The notes under the pieces were generated by a model. It was not told where the DNA came from and searched no databases. It saw only the letters and a list, made by a program, of their open reading frames with translations. Shown piece by piece: positions 1 through 7,067 of a DNA stretch of 13,248 bases (positions within the stretch are counted from its first letter, which is position 1; each line of letters starts with the position of its first letter). The position numbers were made by a program, and so were the translations under genes. The DNA is from an uncultured Eubacteriales bacterium (GTDB taxonomy: Bacteria; Bacillota; Clostridia; Monoglobales; UMGS1388): the NCBI GenBank assembly GCA_900551345.1, contig URVP01000024.1, positions 1 to 13,248 on the forward strand, written 5' to 3'.

Positions 1-361
1 CCTTATGGCAGTGCTGGAAAAAAGGGTAGGGCTTAACCTTGCGGGCAAGGATGCTTATGTGAATGTAATAGGCGGCATAAGAATTGATGAGCCTGCGGCA
101 GATTTGGGCATAGTGCTTGCTATAGCTTCTGCATTTAGAGATAAGCCCATTGGCAAGGACTTTGTTGCAATGGGAGAGGTAGGACTTACAGGGGAGCTTA
201 GAGGGATAAATCAAATAGAACAGCGTCTTACCGAGGCAGAAAAACTCGGATTTACCCATGCAATTATCCCCAAAGCAAATGAGATTAAACTTCCCCAAAA
301 CAGTAAAATGACTCTTCATTGTGCTTCTACAGTATATCAAGCCTTGCAGTATATAATATAA
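1..361 (+). CDS. radA: DNA repair protein RadA (Sms), C-terminal part; 5' end outside the window
   Basis: RadA is a RecA-like ATPase with a C-terminal Lon-protease-like domain. It promotes branch migration and processing of recombination intermediates. Only the Lon-like domain is present here (about 119 codons; the frame is open to the left edge from base 2). It is recognised from the LNLAGKDAYVNVIGGIRIDEPAADLG-type block split over residues 10-35, the GEVGLTGELRG block and the following IEQRLTEAEKLGF helix, all highly conserved in RadA. The zinc finger, Walker A and KNRFG motifs must lie upstream. The ATG at 5 is internal, not the start, because RadA is about 450 residues and the reading frame continues leftward. 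The gene ends in TAA 34 bp before ogt with no terminator between, so co-transcription is likely. Identification is firm from conserved blocks alone. Confidence 0.93.
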   Translation, partial: LMAVLEKRVGLNLAGKDAYVNVIGGIRIDEPAADLGIVLAIASAFRDKPIGKDFVAMGEVGLTGELRGINQIEQRLTEAEKLGFTHAIIPKANEIKLPQNSKMTLHCASTVYQALQYII

Positions 362-395
362 AACGACCGATTATCGAGGAAAAGGTGATTTTATA

Positions 396-869
396 ATGGT
401 ACATAGCTGTGTTTTCAGCAGTCCGATAGGAAATTTGAAAATATGCGAAGAACAGGGCTGTATTACCGGTGTTTCTTTGGTTGATAAAGAAAGTTCTGAT
501 AAATATGATTTTGCCGGTGTATTGTATGATGCATGTATACAACTTGATGAATATTTTAGCGGAAAGCGTAAGGTGTTTGATTTGCCTATACGATATGAAG
601 GAACTTGTTTTCAGCAAAAGGTATGGAAACAGCTTCAAACTATACCGTATGGAGAAACCAGAAGCTACTCTGACATCGCTGATGCCGTTGGAAATGCAAA
701 AGCCGTCCGTGCCGTGGGACAGGCAAATAATAAAAATCCTATTTTAATAATTATACCATGTCATCGTGTAATAAATAAAAATGGAAATCTTGCCGGATTT
801 GCCTGCGGATTGGAAGTAAAAAAGTACCTGTTAGAGCTAGAAAGTGCTAATAGCCTTTTGAATAATTAA
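396..869 (+). CDS. ogt: Methylated-DNA--protein-cysteine methyltransferase (Ogt/AGT)
   Basis: Ogt is a suicide repair protein that transfers the alkyl group from O6-alkylguanine (and O4-alkylthymine) in DNA to its own active-site cysteine. The 157-residue protein has the normal Ogt length. The active site PCHRV is at residues 121-125 (acceptor Cys122). It is preceded by the DNA-binding helix-turn-helix with the RAVGQANNKNP block (105-115), which includes the arginine finger, and by IPYGETRSYSDIA (83-95), the typical wing. Start ATG 396 has an AAAGGTGA-type Shine-Dalgarno 8 bp upstream. Two small departures from the commonest sequence are seen: NPIL instead of NPIP before the active site, and GFACGLE instead of GYAGGLE after it. 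Neither touches the catalytic Cys/His pair. There is no Ada-type regulatory domain. It probably shares a transcript with radA, both being DNA-repair genes. Confidence 0.95.
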   Translation: MVHSCVFSSPIGNLKICEEQGCITGVSLVDKESSDKYDFAGVLYDACIQLDEYFSGKRKVFDLPIRYEGTCFQQKVWKQLQTIPYGETRSYSDIADAVGNAKAVRAVGQANNKNPILIIIPCHRVINKNGNLAGFACGLEVKKYLLELESANSLLNN

Positions 870-895
870 AAATTACAACATTTTATTTATAAATT

Positions 896-920
896 AAAAA
901 AAGAGCGTCGAAAAACGCTC
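896..920 (-). terminator. Intrinsic terminator of the zapA-mgsA operon (possibly also serving ogt)
   Basis: A perfect 6-bp stem GAGCGT/ACGCTC (903-908 with 915-920) closes a 6-nt loop. Read on the minus strand it is followed by seven T residues (complement of 896-902), the classic Rho-independent pattern, and it lies 58 bp beyond the mgsA stop. On the plus strand the stem is followed only by CTTTATAAG, a poor T-tract, so it would be a weaker terminator for the convergent radA-ogt transcript. Confidence 0.8.
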
Positions 921-978
921 CTTTATAAGAACACATTTATGGGTATATATGATTTTGTCTATATACCCTATTTTAATA

Positions 979-1383
979 TCAGTCTTTTGGATTTACTATG
1001 TCACGCCAGTCAAGGTCGCCTCGTGCAAGGCCTTGTACCAGGACTTCTGCTGTAGCAACATTGGTTGCTATGGGAATATTGTGTATATCACACAGTCTTA
1101 TCATAGTATTCACATCCGGTTCATGACCCTGAGCACTGAGTGGGTCACGGAAGAAAATAACCATGTCAATTTCGTTATATGCGATTCTTGCACAAATCTG
1201 CTGGTCGCCTCCCTGAGGACCTGAAAGGAATTTTTGCACATTAAGTCCGGTGGCTTCACTTATCAATGATCCAGTTGTTCCTGTCGCAACTAAATTATGT
1301 TTGCTTAGAATTCCGCAGTATGCAATACAAAAGTCTACTATAAGTTCTTTCTTTTTGTCATGTGCTGTAATTGCAATGTTCAT
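979..1383 (-). CDS. mgsA: Methylglyoxal synthase
   Basis: MgsA converts dihydroxyacetone phosphate to methylglyoxal and phosphate, a cytosolic bypass of lower glycolysis that relieves sugar-phosphate stress. With the start used here the protein has 134 residues, like Bacillus MgsA (137). Family landmarks are AHDKKK (7-12, His8), the phosphate-binding TGTTG (34-38), SGPQGGDQQ (54-62) with catalytic Asp60, IFFRDPL (76-82) with Asp80, HEPDV (87-91) with His87 and Asp90, and NIPIATN (102-108). Residue 64 is Cys where most homologues have Gly (GGDQQIGA). Start ATG 1383 was chosen because it begins MNIAITAHDK, as in known MgsA, and has AAGGGA about 9 nt upstream. ATG 1392 sits directly against that ribosome site, and TTG 1401 lies upstream of it. 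It is the last gene of the long minus-strand operon, 23 bp after the MinD-like gene, a placement also seen in other Clostridia. Confidence 0.95.
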   Translation of the reverse strand: MNIAITAHDKKKELIVDFCIAYCGILSKHNLVATGTTGSLISEATGLNVQKFLSGPQGGDQQICARIAYNEIDMVIFFRDPLSAQGHEPDVNTMIRLCDIHNIPIATNVATAEVLVQGLARGDLDWRDIVNPKD

Positions 1384-1406
1384 CTTTTTCATTCCCTTCA
1401 AAAAAA

Positions 1407-2105
1407 TTAAATCTCCGCAAGAGGCACTTTCTCACCAACAATTCGCCTTGCAATATTTTTATATGCAGCGGAGGTGGTACTCTTTTTGTTTTTTGTATTA
1501 AAGTCGGGCACTATACCAATTGTATTAATGCCAAGCATATCTATAACTGTACTTATTTTGCATTGTTTTCCTTTTTTTATCTGTTCCGGATTAACCTTGC
1601 TTATAACAAGATGAAGGCTGTTTATACCACTTTCTTCAGCGGCGGCTGCCGCTCTATCTGTGCAGCGTATAGATTCAAGCGTTGGTTCGGTAACCAGTAT
1701 AACCTTGTCTGCCGGCGATACGGCAGCATGAAAATTCTCTGAAATCCCGCTAACAGAATCTATTATAATAAAATCGAAGGAATTTTGCAAGTCTTTACAG
1801 AATTTTATTAAAAAATTTCTGTTAATATGTAAACATTTGCCGTTCTGCGGAGGGGATATAAGCATAAATCCTCCGCAGTCTATCATAACATCAGAAGCAG
1901 AACATATGCCTTCTTCCACATCTGCAAAAGTGTACAGAACTTTGTCGTCAACACCGAGCATTATATCAAGGCATCGAAGACCTATGTTTGCGTCTATAAG
2001 AACAGTTTTTTTGCCCAATTCACATAAGGATTTGGCTATGCCTGCTGCAAAGCTGCTTTTACCTGTGCCGCCTTTCCCTGATGCTATTGTAATTATCTGT
2101 GACAT
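1407..2105 (-). CDS. Divergent MinD-like P-loop ATPase lacking the membrane-targeting tail
   Basis: This is a deviant-Walker-A ATPase of the MinD/ParA family, 232 residues. MinD normally binds the membrane as an ATP dimer and recruits MinC to place the division septum. Seen here: the Walker A loop SGKGGTGKSS (9-18) with signature Lys11 and Lys16; a switch-I region IDANIGLRCLD (37-47), where MinD usually has Asp at position 40 and this protein has Asn; and a Walker-B-type IIIDSVSGI (113-121) in place of the usual D-P/S-PAGIE. The MinD-specific C-terminal pattern follows: PEQIKKG, IDMLGINTIGIVPD, then AYKNIARRIVGEKVPL. The protein stops just there, whereas MinD of about 265 residues continues into an amphipathic membrane-targeting helix. 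Start ATG 2105 has AAAGGAG (2118-2112) overlapping the mrdA stop, suggesting translational coupling. No minC or minE lies beside it. It is probably a MinD derivative of changed or reduced function; the true role is unknown. Confidence 0.85.
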   Translation of the reverse strand: MSQIITIASGKGGTGKSSFAAGIAKSLCELGKKTVLIDANIGLRCLDIMLGVDDKVLYTFADVEEGICSASDVMIDCGGFMLISPPQNGKCLHINRNFLIKFCKDLQNSFDFIIIDSVSGISENFHAAVSPADKVILVTEPTLESIRCTDRAAAAAEESGINSLHLVISKVNPEQIKKGKQCKISTVIDMLGINTIGIVPDFNTKNKKSTTSAAYKNIARRIVGEKVPLAEI

Positions 2106-2116
2106 ATTTATCTCCT

Positions 2117-4156
2117 TTAAGGAATAAGTGTGTTTTTCTGAGGAATTTTATCTACCTGCGTGTCTGCTATAAGATATGCATCAAACACATCTTTAGCGAT
2201 TGAACCAAGATAGCTTCCGTGTCCGCCGTGCTCTATTACTGAAACAACTGCAATCTGAGGGTCATCCAAAGGGGCAAAGGCAACAAAAATACCGTTATCG
2301 TTACCGCTTGATACGGTTGCCGTACCTGTTTTACATCCAACCTTTATGCTGTAATTTTTAAATATACTTGCAGCTGTTCCCGATTCGGCAACATCCATCA
2401 TACCTTGTATTACCGCTTCGTAAACGCTTTTATCCATGTCTACGGTATCTACGATTTTATCTTCGGTAGAGAATACAGTGGAATCATCAGTATAATCTTT
2501 TACGCTTTCCACCAGATGAGGCTTGTATCTCGTACCTCCGTTTGCAAGTGTTGCAATATAGCTTGCCATTTGTATTGGGGTGAATATATGATCAGATTGC
2601 CCTATAGCTGCTTGAAGTGTATCTCCGGGGTACCACACACTTCCGATTTTTTCTCGGTATTCTTTGGAGGCGAGTATTCCTTCGATTTCTCCTGATATTT
2701 CAATACCTGTTTTTTCGCCAAGACCGAATTGCTTTGCATATTTATCTAAATTGTCTATTCCCAATCTTCTGCCGACTTCGTAAAAGTAATAGTTGCATGA
2801 GTTCATCAGAGCCTGAGTTACATTCTGTTTGCCGTGACCTCCCTGTGCATATGCCCAACACCTGGGCTGGTAATCGGAATAGTATTTGTACACACCCGTA
2901 TCGTTTATGGTTTCGTCTTCGGTAACCACCCCTTCGCTGAGTGCAGCAACCGCCGTAAGTATTTTAAAAGTAGAACCAGGTGCATATGCTCCGCCTATTG
3001 CCCTGTTCCATAGAGGATGAAGAGGGTCTTCGATAAGTGACTGATAATCTTCGTTAAATGTGTCTATATTATAGGTGGGATAACTTGCCATTGCAAGCAC
3101 ATCACCGCTTTTTACATCCATAACAACGGCAGCTCCGCTTTGTGCGTCGCTGAATTCGTTTTGAATTTTCTTTATTGTTTCTTCCAGTGATTTCTCCAAC
3201 ACCTGCTGCAGCTTTGCATCTATGGTAAGAACTGCATAATTTCCTGTTTCCGGACTTGTTTCTGACAGGGTTTGACTTAGATTACCGCTTAAATTTTTAT
3301 AAATGGCAGAAGCCCCGTCTTTACCTTTAAGATAATCTTCAAGATATTGTTCAATTCCGTCCTTGCCTATTGTGTCGTTTAATCTGTATTGTTTCCCTTG
3401 AGCAGTTTTTTCATCATATTCTTCTTTAGAAATAACGCCCACTCTGCCCAGAATATGGCTGGCAAGAGTGCCGTATGTGTATTCTCTGATAGGGTCAACG
3501 GTTATGGTTACTCCTTTAAAAACATCGCTGTTTTCTTTAAGAATTGTAACCGTATTCATACTCACATCGTTTGAAAATGTATATGGCGTACTGTTGGAAA
3601 ACAGGTGATTTTCCATTTCGTACCTTACACCGGCTATGGCTCTTTTGTCCGTGGGTGAAAGGCTTTTGTCAATTTCATATTTTTCTACATAATAGTTTAT
3701 AAGCTGGGTAGGCGTTGTGTCGGTATTCAGCTCAAGATTTTCAAGGAATTTATCTTTGTTTTCTTCCGCCTCTTTATCTGAAGCTCCCGAAAAAATATAA
3801 GTGAAAGGACTTTCAAGCGTTACGGGCAGAGTGTCGGTATATCCATCGCCCGTCTGTCTGAAAGTGTTAATTACGGATAGTATAAGGCTGTTAAGATTAT
3901 CTTCTTCAATGAATTCTTTTCGGAAACTTACGCCGAAACCAATACGGTTTGTAACAAGCGGCAATCCGTTTCTGTCAAAAATTTCTCCTCTCGGGGCTTT
4001 AACAGGTTCAGTTGTGAACAGTCTGTTTTCGGCGAGGGTACGGTATTTTTCACCTTCTATTACTTGCAGACGAAAAAGCTGAGAGCATATAAGAACGAAG
4101 ATAACACCGATTATTATATATATAATTGTAAATCGTTTTTTCAGCTGTTGGTCCAT
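2117..4156 (-). CDS. mrdA: Penicillin-binding protein 2 (class B transpeptidase of the elongasome)
   Basis: This is a class B PBP that cross-links peptidoglycan during cell elongation, anchored in the membrane with its catalytic domain outside. The 679-residue protein has a short cytoplasmic N-terminus, one membrane segment (about 9-30), a PBP-dimer domain starting near APRGEIFDRNG (54-64), and a transpeptidase domain from about 337. The three active-site motifs are present: STFK (395-398, Ser395 nucleophile), SCN (453-455) and KTG (609-611). Assignment to the PBP2/MrdA rather than the PBP3/SpoVD branch rests on its place directly after mreD, the usual position of the elongation PBP, and on the absence of PASTA domains. 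Its start overlaps the end of mreD by 16 bp, so translation is probably coupled. A rodA gene, the glycosyltransferase partner, is not in this window. Confidence 0.93.
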   Translation of the reverse strand: MDQQLKKRFTIIYIIIGVIFVLICSQLFRLQVIEGEKYRTLAENRLFTTEPVKAPRGEIFDRNGLPLVTNRIGFGVSFRKEFIEEDNLNSLILSVINTFRQTGDGYTDTLPVTLESPFTYIFSGASDKEAEENKDKFLENLELNTDTTPTQLINYYVEKYEIDKSLSPTDKRAIAGVRYEMENHLFSNSTPYTFSNDVSMNTVTILKENSDVFKGVTITVDPIREYTYGTLASHILGRVGVISKEEYDEKTAQGKQYRLNDTIGKDGIEQYLEDYLKGKDGASAIYKNLSGNLSQTLSETSPETGNYAVLTIDAKLQQVLEKSLEETIKKIQNEFSDAQSGAAVVMDVKSGDVLAMASYPTYNIDTFNEDYQSLIEDPLHPLWNRAIGGAYAPGSTFKILTAVAALSEGVVTEDETINDTGVYKYYSDYQPRCWAYAQGGHGKQNVTQALMNSCNYYFYEVGRRLGIDNLDKYAKQFGLGEKTGIEISGEIEGILASKEYREKIGSVWYPGDTLQAAIGQSDHIFTPIQMASYIATLANGGTRYKPHLVESVKDYTDDSTVFSTEDKIVDTVDMDKSVYEAVIQGMMDVAESGTAASIFKNYSIKVGCKTGTATVSSGNDNGIFVAFAPLDDPQIAVVSVIEHGGHGSYLGSIAKDVFDAYLIADTQVDKIPQKNTLIP

Positions 4157-4635
4157 TCGGTGCTTTTCACCCTTTTAAAAATAAAAAATATAGGTATTGC
4201 AAAAACTGCCGTATAAATGGTTTCGGGCAGTAATTTTTTTATTAAGATAAAGCTAAGACTTGCTTTTCCCCATACGAATATAAGGAAAAAAGAATATAAA
4301 AATTCATATAAAAAGGCGGATATAAAAGTAAATAGTATTACCACACCGATTTTGTCTTTGAATATTCTGGGACACAGAAGTCCGCATCCTATGCATATAT
4401 ACATTAGAAGCAAAGCACTTAAACCTACTCCGCGTCCGCTTGTTATGTCCATTATAAGGCCGCAAATAAGACCGCATACAGTACCGGGTATAAGTCCGAA
4501 GTTAAGCACGGCACACACACTTACACCTACCAAAAGCAATGGTTTTACGCCAAATACTGCCACATGTTCAATAAGTGTGGTTTGTAAAAGTGTGCATATA
4601 AGTATGGATATAAACAGATATTTAAAACGAGTCAT
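4141..4635 (-). CDS. mreD: Rod shape-determining protein MreD
   Basis: MreD is the integral-membrane component of the elongasome that links MreC to the cytoplasmic MreB filaments and PBP2. The 164-residue protein is almost entirely hydrophobic, with about five to six membrane segments and short charged loops, as is normal for MreD (160-175 residues). It has the family-like pattern of a long stretch of Leu/Ile/Val/Phe helices with a GLIMDITSGRGVG motif around residues 60-71, corresponding to the conserved G-x-D-x-x-x-G-x-x-x-G of MreD. The start ATG 4635 (MTRFKYLF) was chosen because the frame further upstream lies inside mreC and encodes Arg/Cys-rich non-membrane sequence. A GGGAG lies about 12 nt upstream of this ATG, 23 bp after the mreC stop. 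The 3' end overlaps mrdA by 16 bp. Confidence 0.92.
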   Translation of the reverse strand: MTRFKYLFISILICTLLQTTLIEHVAVFGVKPLLLVGVSVCAVLNFGLIPGTVCGLICGLIMDITSGRGVGLSALLLMYICIGCGLLCPRIFKDKIGVVILFTFISAFLYEFLYSFFLIFVWGKASLSFILIKKLLPETIYTAVFAIPIFFIFKRVKSTEWTNS

Positions 4636-4658
4636 ATTTTTGTGCTGCTCCCGACAGA

Positions 4659-5483
4659 TTAATTTGTTATTACAAGAACCTCTGAGATTTTTGAAAAATC
4701 CACCGCCGGTTCTATTACGGCATATTGCGTCAAGCCTTGGGTGTCGGTGTGAAGTTCTTTGATTTTCCCTATCAGCAGACCTTTTTTGTATATACCGCCA
4801 AGTCCTGAAGTTTCTACCGTGTCGCCTACAGCTGCTCCTGAGCCTGAGGACATGTAGGAAAGTTTGCATAGCCCTTGGTCAGCAAGTTCCAAATCGCCTT
4901 CAATTACTGCTATATCACCTGTTCTGCTTATACAGCAGCCTAGAGAGCTGGATTCATCAATTATAGATATTACCTTTGCCCAGCTGCCGCCTACCTCGTA
5001 TACACGCCCCACAAGACCGCCGTTTGTCATGACATTCTGATTAACTTTTATACCGTCTGATTTTCCCTTATCCACAGTAAAGGTATCAAACCAATTACCT
5101 GAGTCTTTAGCAATTACTTTGCAGGTCACAGTATCATAGTCCGTAAGGCTGTTGCCCAGGTCTAAAAGCTCTTTAAGTCTTTGGTTTTCTGCTTTGTACC
5201 CTTCAAGAGTACGGTTTTCATTTTCCAATTCTGCGATTTTTTTGGTAAGCTTTTCGTTGGTTTCTCTTAGATCTTTTACGCTTCCAAAATATCCAAAAAA
5301 GCTGTTTATACCGCTGCTTGCTCCGGATATGACTTTTTGAAATGGGGCCAAAACAGTATTGACTGCACCTTCCATAAAAGTTGTTTCAGTTCTGCCCGCA
5401 CGCATAAAAGCCGTCATCAAAAGCAGAAGTACGGTTATAATTACCAATATTATAATTGTTCTTTTGTTAAACAGCCCATTCAT
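4659..5483 (-). CDS. mreC: Rod shape-determining protein MreC
   Basis: MreC is a bitopic membrane protein that forms periplasm-like or extracellular-face scaffolds activating PBP2/RodA for lateral wall synthesis. The 274-residue protein has a basic N-terminus, one membrane helix (about 9-27), a coiled coil rich in Lys/Glu/Leu heptads (about 69-110) and then the two-lobed beta-barrel domain. This domain is recognised by the blocks VTCKVIAKDSGNWFDTF, VMTNGGLVGRVYEVG and SRTGDIAVIEG. Length and order are standard. The start ATG 5483 gives the typical MNGLFNKR opening. The nearest good Shine-Dalgarno, AAGGAG at 5505-5500, is inside the last codons of mreB and leaves an unusually long 16-nt spacer; an in-frame TAA at -15 excludes an upstream start. 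Translation therefore probably depends on ribosomes finishing mreB 12 bp upstream. Confidence 0.95.
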   Translation of the reverse strand: MNGLFNKRTIIILVIITVLLLLMTAFMRAGRTETTFMEGAVNTVLAPFQKVISGASSGINSFFGYFGSVKDLRETNEKLTKKIAELENENRTLEGYKAENQRLKELLDLGNSLTDYDTVTCKVIAKDSGNWFDTFTVDKGKSDGIKVNQNVMTNGGLVGRVYEVGGSWAKVISIIDESSSLGCCISRTGDIAVIEGDLELADQGLCKLSYMSSGSGAAVGDTVETSGLGGIYKKGLLIGKIKELHTDTQGLTQYAVIEPAVDFSKISEVLVITN

Positions 5484-5495
5484 AACGGATGATTC

Positions 5496-6524
5496 TTATC
5501 TCCTTGGTGATTTCGATGAAACTATTGTGTTGCGAAGAGTACCGATTTCCTCGAGAACCTTTCCCGTTCCCATTACTACGCAGTCCAAAGGCTCAGCGGC
5601 CACATTTACCGGTATTCCAGTTTCTTCACTTACAAGCATGTCAAGACCCGGAAGCATTGCACCTCCGCCTGTGAGCATAATTCCTCTCTCCATAATATCT
5701 GCAGCAAGTTCAGGCGGTGTTCTCTCCAAAGTTGTCTTAATGGCATCTATAATCGCATATACTTCTTCACGCAGAGCTATGCGTACTTCTGCCGTGGTTA
5801 TTGTTATTGTTTTCGGAAGTCCCGTAAGAATATCTCTGCCTTTAATATCCATTGTTGATTCTTCACCTACGGGATATGCGGAGCCCAGTTCAAATTTAAC
5901 CTGTTCCGCCGTACGCTCTCCGATTGAAAGATTATGATTTTTGCGTATATACTGAATAATTGCTTCGTCCAGGTCGTCACCGGCAACACGCAGGGATTTG
6001 CTTGTTACAATACCTCCCAGTGAGATAACCGCAACTTCGCTTGTGCCGCCCCCGATGTCAACTACCATACAGCCCGTTGGTTCTTCTACGGGAAGACCTG
6101 CACCTATAGCTGCCGCCATGGGTTCTTCAATAAGAAAAGCTTCTTTTGCCCCTACCTGCATAACCGAATCTTCAACCGCACGCCTTTCGACCTCAGTGAC
6201 ACCTGAGGGGATACATACTATAACGCTGGGTTTAACAAATTTGCTGTTTGGTATTGCTTTTTGTATAAAATACCGAAGCATCGCCTGAGTCTTGTCAAAA
6301 TCCGCTATAACTCCGTCTTTCATGGGACGCATGGCAACTATGTTTCCCGGAGTTCTTCCCAGCATTTCTTTTGCGTCATTTCCTACCGCCAGTACTTCAT
6401 TTGTAAAGCTGTTTACCGCAACAACTGACGGTTCACGCACCACTATACCCTTATTCTTTACATGCACAAGAGTATTTGCAGTACCCAGGTCGATTCCTAT
6501 ATCTTTTGAAAATCTTGAAAACAT
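5496..6524 (-). CDS. mreB: Rod shape-determining protein MreB (bacterial actin)
   Basis: MreB is an actin-like ATPase that polymerises under the membrane and directs the elongasome around the cell. The 342 residues match the family length. ATP-site motifs are phosphate-1 DIGIDLGTANTLV (8-20), the IEEPMAAAIGAGLP connect-1/helix region (132-145), phosphate-2 MVVDIGGGTSEVAVIS (153-168), and the adenosine motif IMLTGGGAMLPGLD (282-295). The usual MreB segments IPSGVTEVERRAV and SLRVAGDDLDEAI are intact. Start ATG 6524 begins the expected MFSRFSKDIGIDLG, with GTGAG/AAGGA-type ribosome signals just upstream. It is the first of the four contiguous elongasome genes. The 71-bp gap before it is the largest in the operon and could hold a secondary promoter. 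Confidence 0.98.
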   Translation of the reverse strand: MFSRFSKDIGIDLGTANTLVHVKNKGIVVREPSVVAVNSFTNEVLAVGNDAKEMLGRTPGNIVAMRPMKDGVIADFDKTQAMLRYFIQKAIPNSKFVKPSVIVCIPSGVTEVERRAVEDSVMQVGAKEAFLIEEPMAAAIGAGLPVEEPTGCMVVDIGGGTSEVAVISLGGIVTSKSLRVAGDDLDEAIIQYIRKNHNLSIGERTAEQVKFELGSAYPVGEESTMDIKGRDILTGLPKTITITTAEVRIALREEVYAIIDAIKTTLERTPPELAADIMERGIMLTGGGAMLPGLDMLVSEETGIPVNVAAEPLDCVVMGTGKVLEEIGTLRNTIVSSKSPRR

Positions 6525-6551
6525 TTTATCTCACGGTCCTTTCGTATATAT

Positions 6552-6587
6552 CTGTTGGGGCGTTTATAATGTGGTGTCATTTAAACT
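6552..6587 (-). promoter_or_regulatory. Possible internal promoter ahead of mreB
   Basis: In the 71-bp gap between dut and mreB, the minus strand shows AAGACA followed after 18 nt by TATAAA, a moderate match to a sigma-A promoter, located about 40 bp upstream of the mreB start. It would let mreBCD-mrdA be expressed separately from zapA-U32-dut. The -35 match is partial, so this is tentative. Confidence 0.3.
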
Positions 6588-6595
6588 GTCTTTTT

Positions 6596-7048
6596 TTACA
6601 GCTTGCCTGTTGACCCAAATCCTCCGCTGCCTCGCTGTGTTTGTTCAAGTTCGTCTTTTTCTTCAAATTCAGCTTTGATAACCGGAGCTATTACAAGCTG
6701 TGCAATGCGTTCACCGGGATTAATTGTGTACGGTTCATCCGAAATGTTGGTAAGGGCAACTTTTATTTCACCCCGGTAATCGCTGTCGATTACTCCTACT
6801 GCATTAGGCAGCGTTATACCCTTTTTCAGTCCCAGGGAACTTCTTGCAAATACATATGCAACATAGTCGGGGGACGGAAGCTCGATAGCTATGCCAGTGG
6901 GAATTGCTGTTCTGTCTCCGGGGTTTAATGTAACGGCTCCATCTATGCATGCAGGCAGATCCAATCCTGCAGAGCCTTCTGTTGCGTATGTAGGTTTTTT
7001 CAGTTCTTTCCCGTATTTATCGGATAGGTATTTTATTCCTACTTTCAA
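6596..7048 (-). CDS. dut: Deoxyuridine 5'-triphosphate nucleotidohydrolase (dUTPase)
   Basis: Dut hydrolyses dUTP to dUMP and pyrophosphate, preventing uracil incorporation into DNA and supplying dUMP for thymidylate synthesis. It acts as a cytosolic trimer. With the start used here it has 150 residues, the family norm. All five dUTPase motifs are visible: AGLDL (27-31), ARSSL (69-73), a uracil-binding hairpin around PNAVGVIDSDYRGE (81-94) with catalytic Asp90, GERIAQL (112-118) and the C-terminal P-loop-like RGSGGFGSTG (139-148). The start is TTG 7048 because AAAGGATG (7064-7057) sits 8 nt upstream; a longer reading to ATG 7156 would run into the U32 gene and add non-conserved sequence. It lies 19 bp after the U32 gene. 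Placement of dut directly before mreB is not a functional pairing I recognise. Confidence 0.96.
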   Translation of the reverse strand: MKVGIKYLSDKYGKELKKPTYATEGSAGLDLPACIDGAVTLNPGDRTAIPTGIAIELPSPDYVAYVFARSSLGLKKGITLPNAVGVIDSDYRGEIKVALTNISDEPYTINPGERIAQLVIAPVIKAEFEEKDELEQTQRGSGGFGSTGKL

Positions 7049-7056
7049 TTTATTTT

Positions 7057-7064
7057 CATCCTTT
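7057..7064 (-). promoter_or_regulatory. Ribosome-binding site that fixes the dut TTG start
   Basis: AAAGGATG on the minus strand lies 8 nt before TTG 7048 and begins 4 nt beyond the U32 stop codon. The ATG inside it is out of frame and meets a stop four codons later, so TTG is the only start that fits both the ribosome site and the normal dUTPase N-terminus. Confidence 0.6.
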
Positions 7065-7067
7065 CGG

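Noticed and set aside
4217..4762. 181-codon open frame on the plus strand opposite mreD and the end of mreC
   Set aside because: It is opposite conserved genes, has no recognisable domain and a composition typical of a reverse-complement shadow.
4636..4869. Upstream extension of mreD by 78 codons
   Set aside because: This part lies inside mreC in another frame and encodes Arg/Cys-rich sequence with no membrane segment. MreD of 164 residues already has its normal length.
5359..5937. 192-codon open frame on the plus strand opposite mreB and mreC
   Set aside because: It is antisense to two clearly conserved genes, has no ribosome site and encodes low-complexity Ser/Ile/Val-rich sequence typical of the shadow of a real gene.
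6565..6570. Perfect TATAAT on the plus strand in the dut-mreB gap
   Set aside because: No -35-like hexamer lies 16-18 bp upstream, and it would drive transcription antisense to dut. A chance match in AT-rich DNA is likelier.
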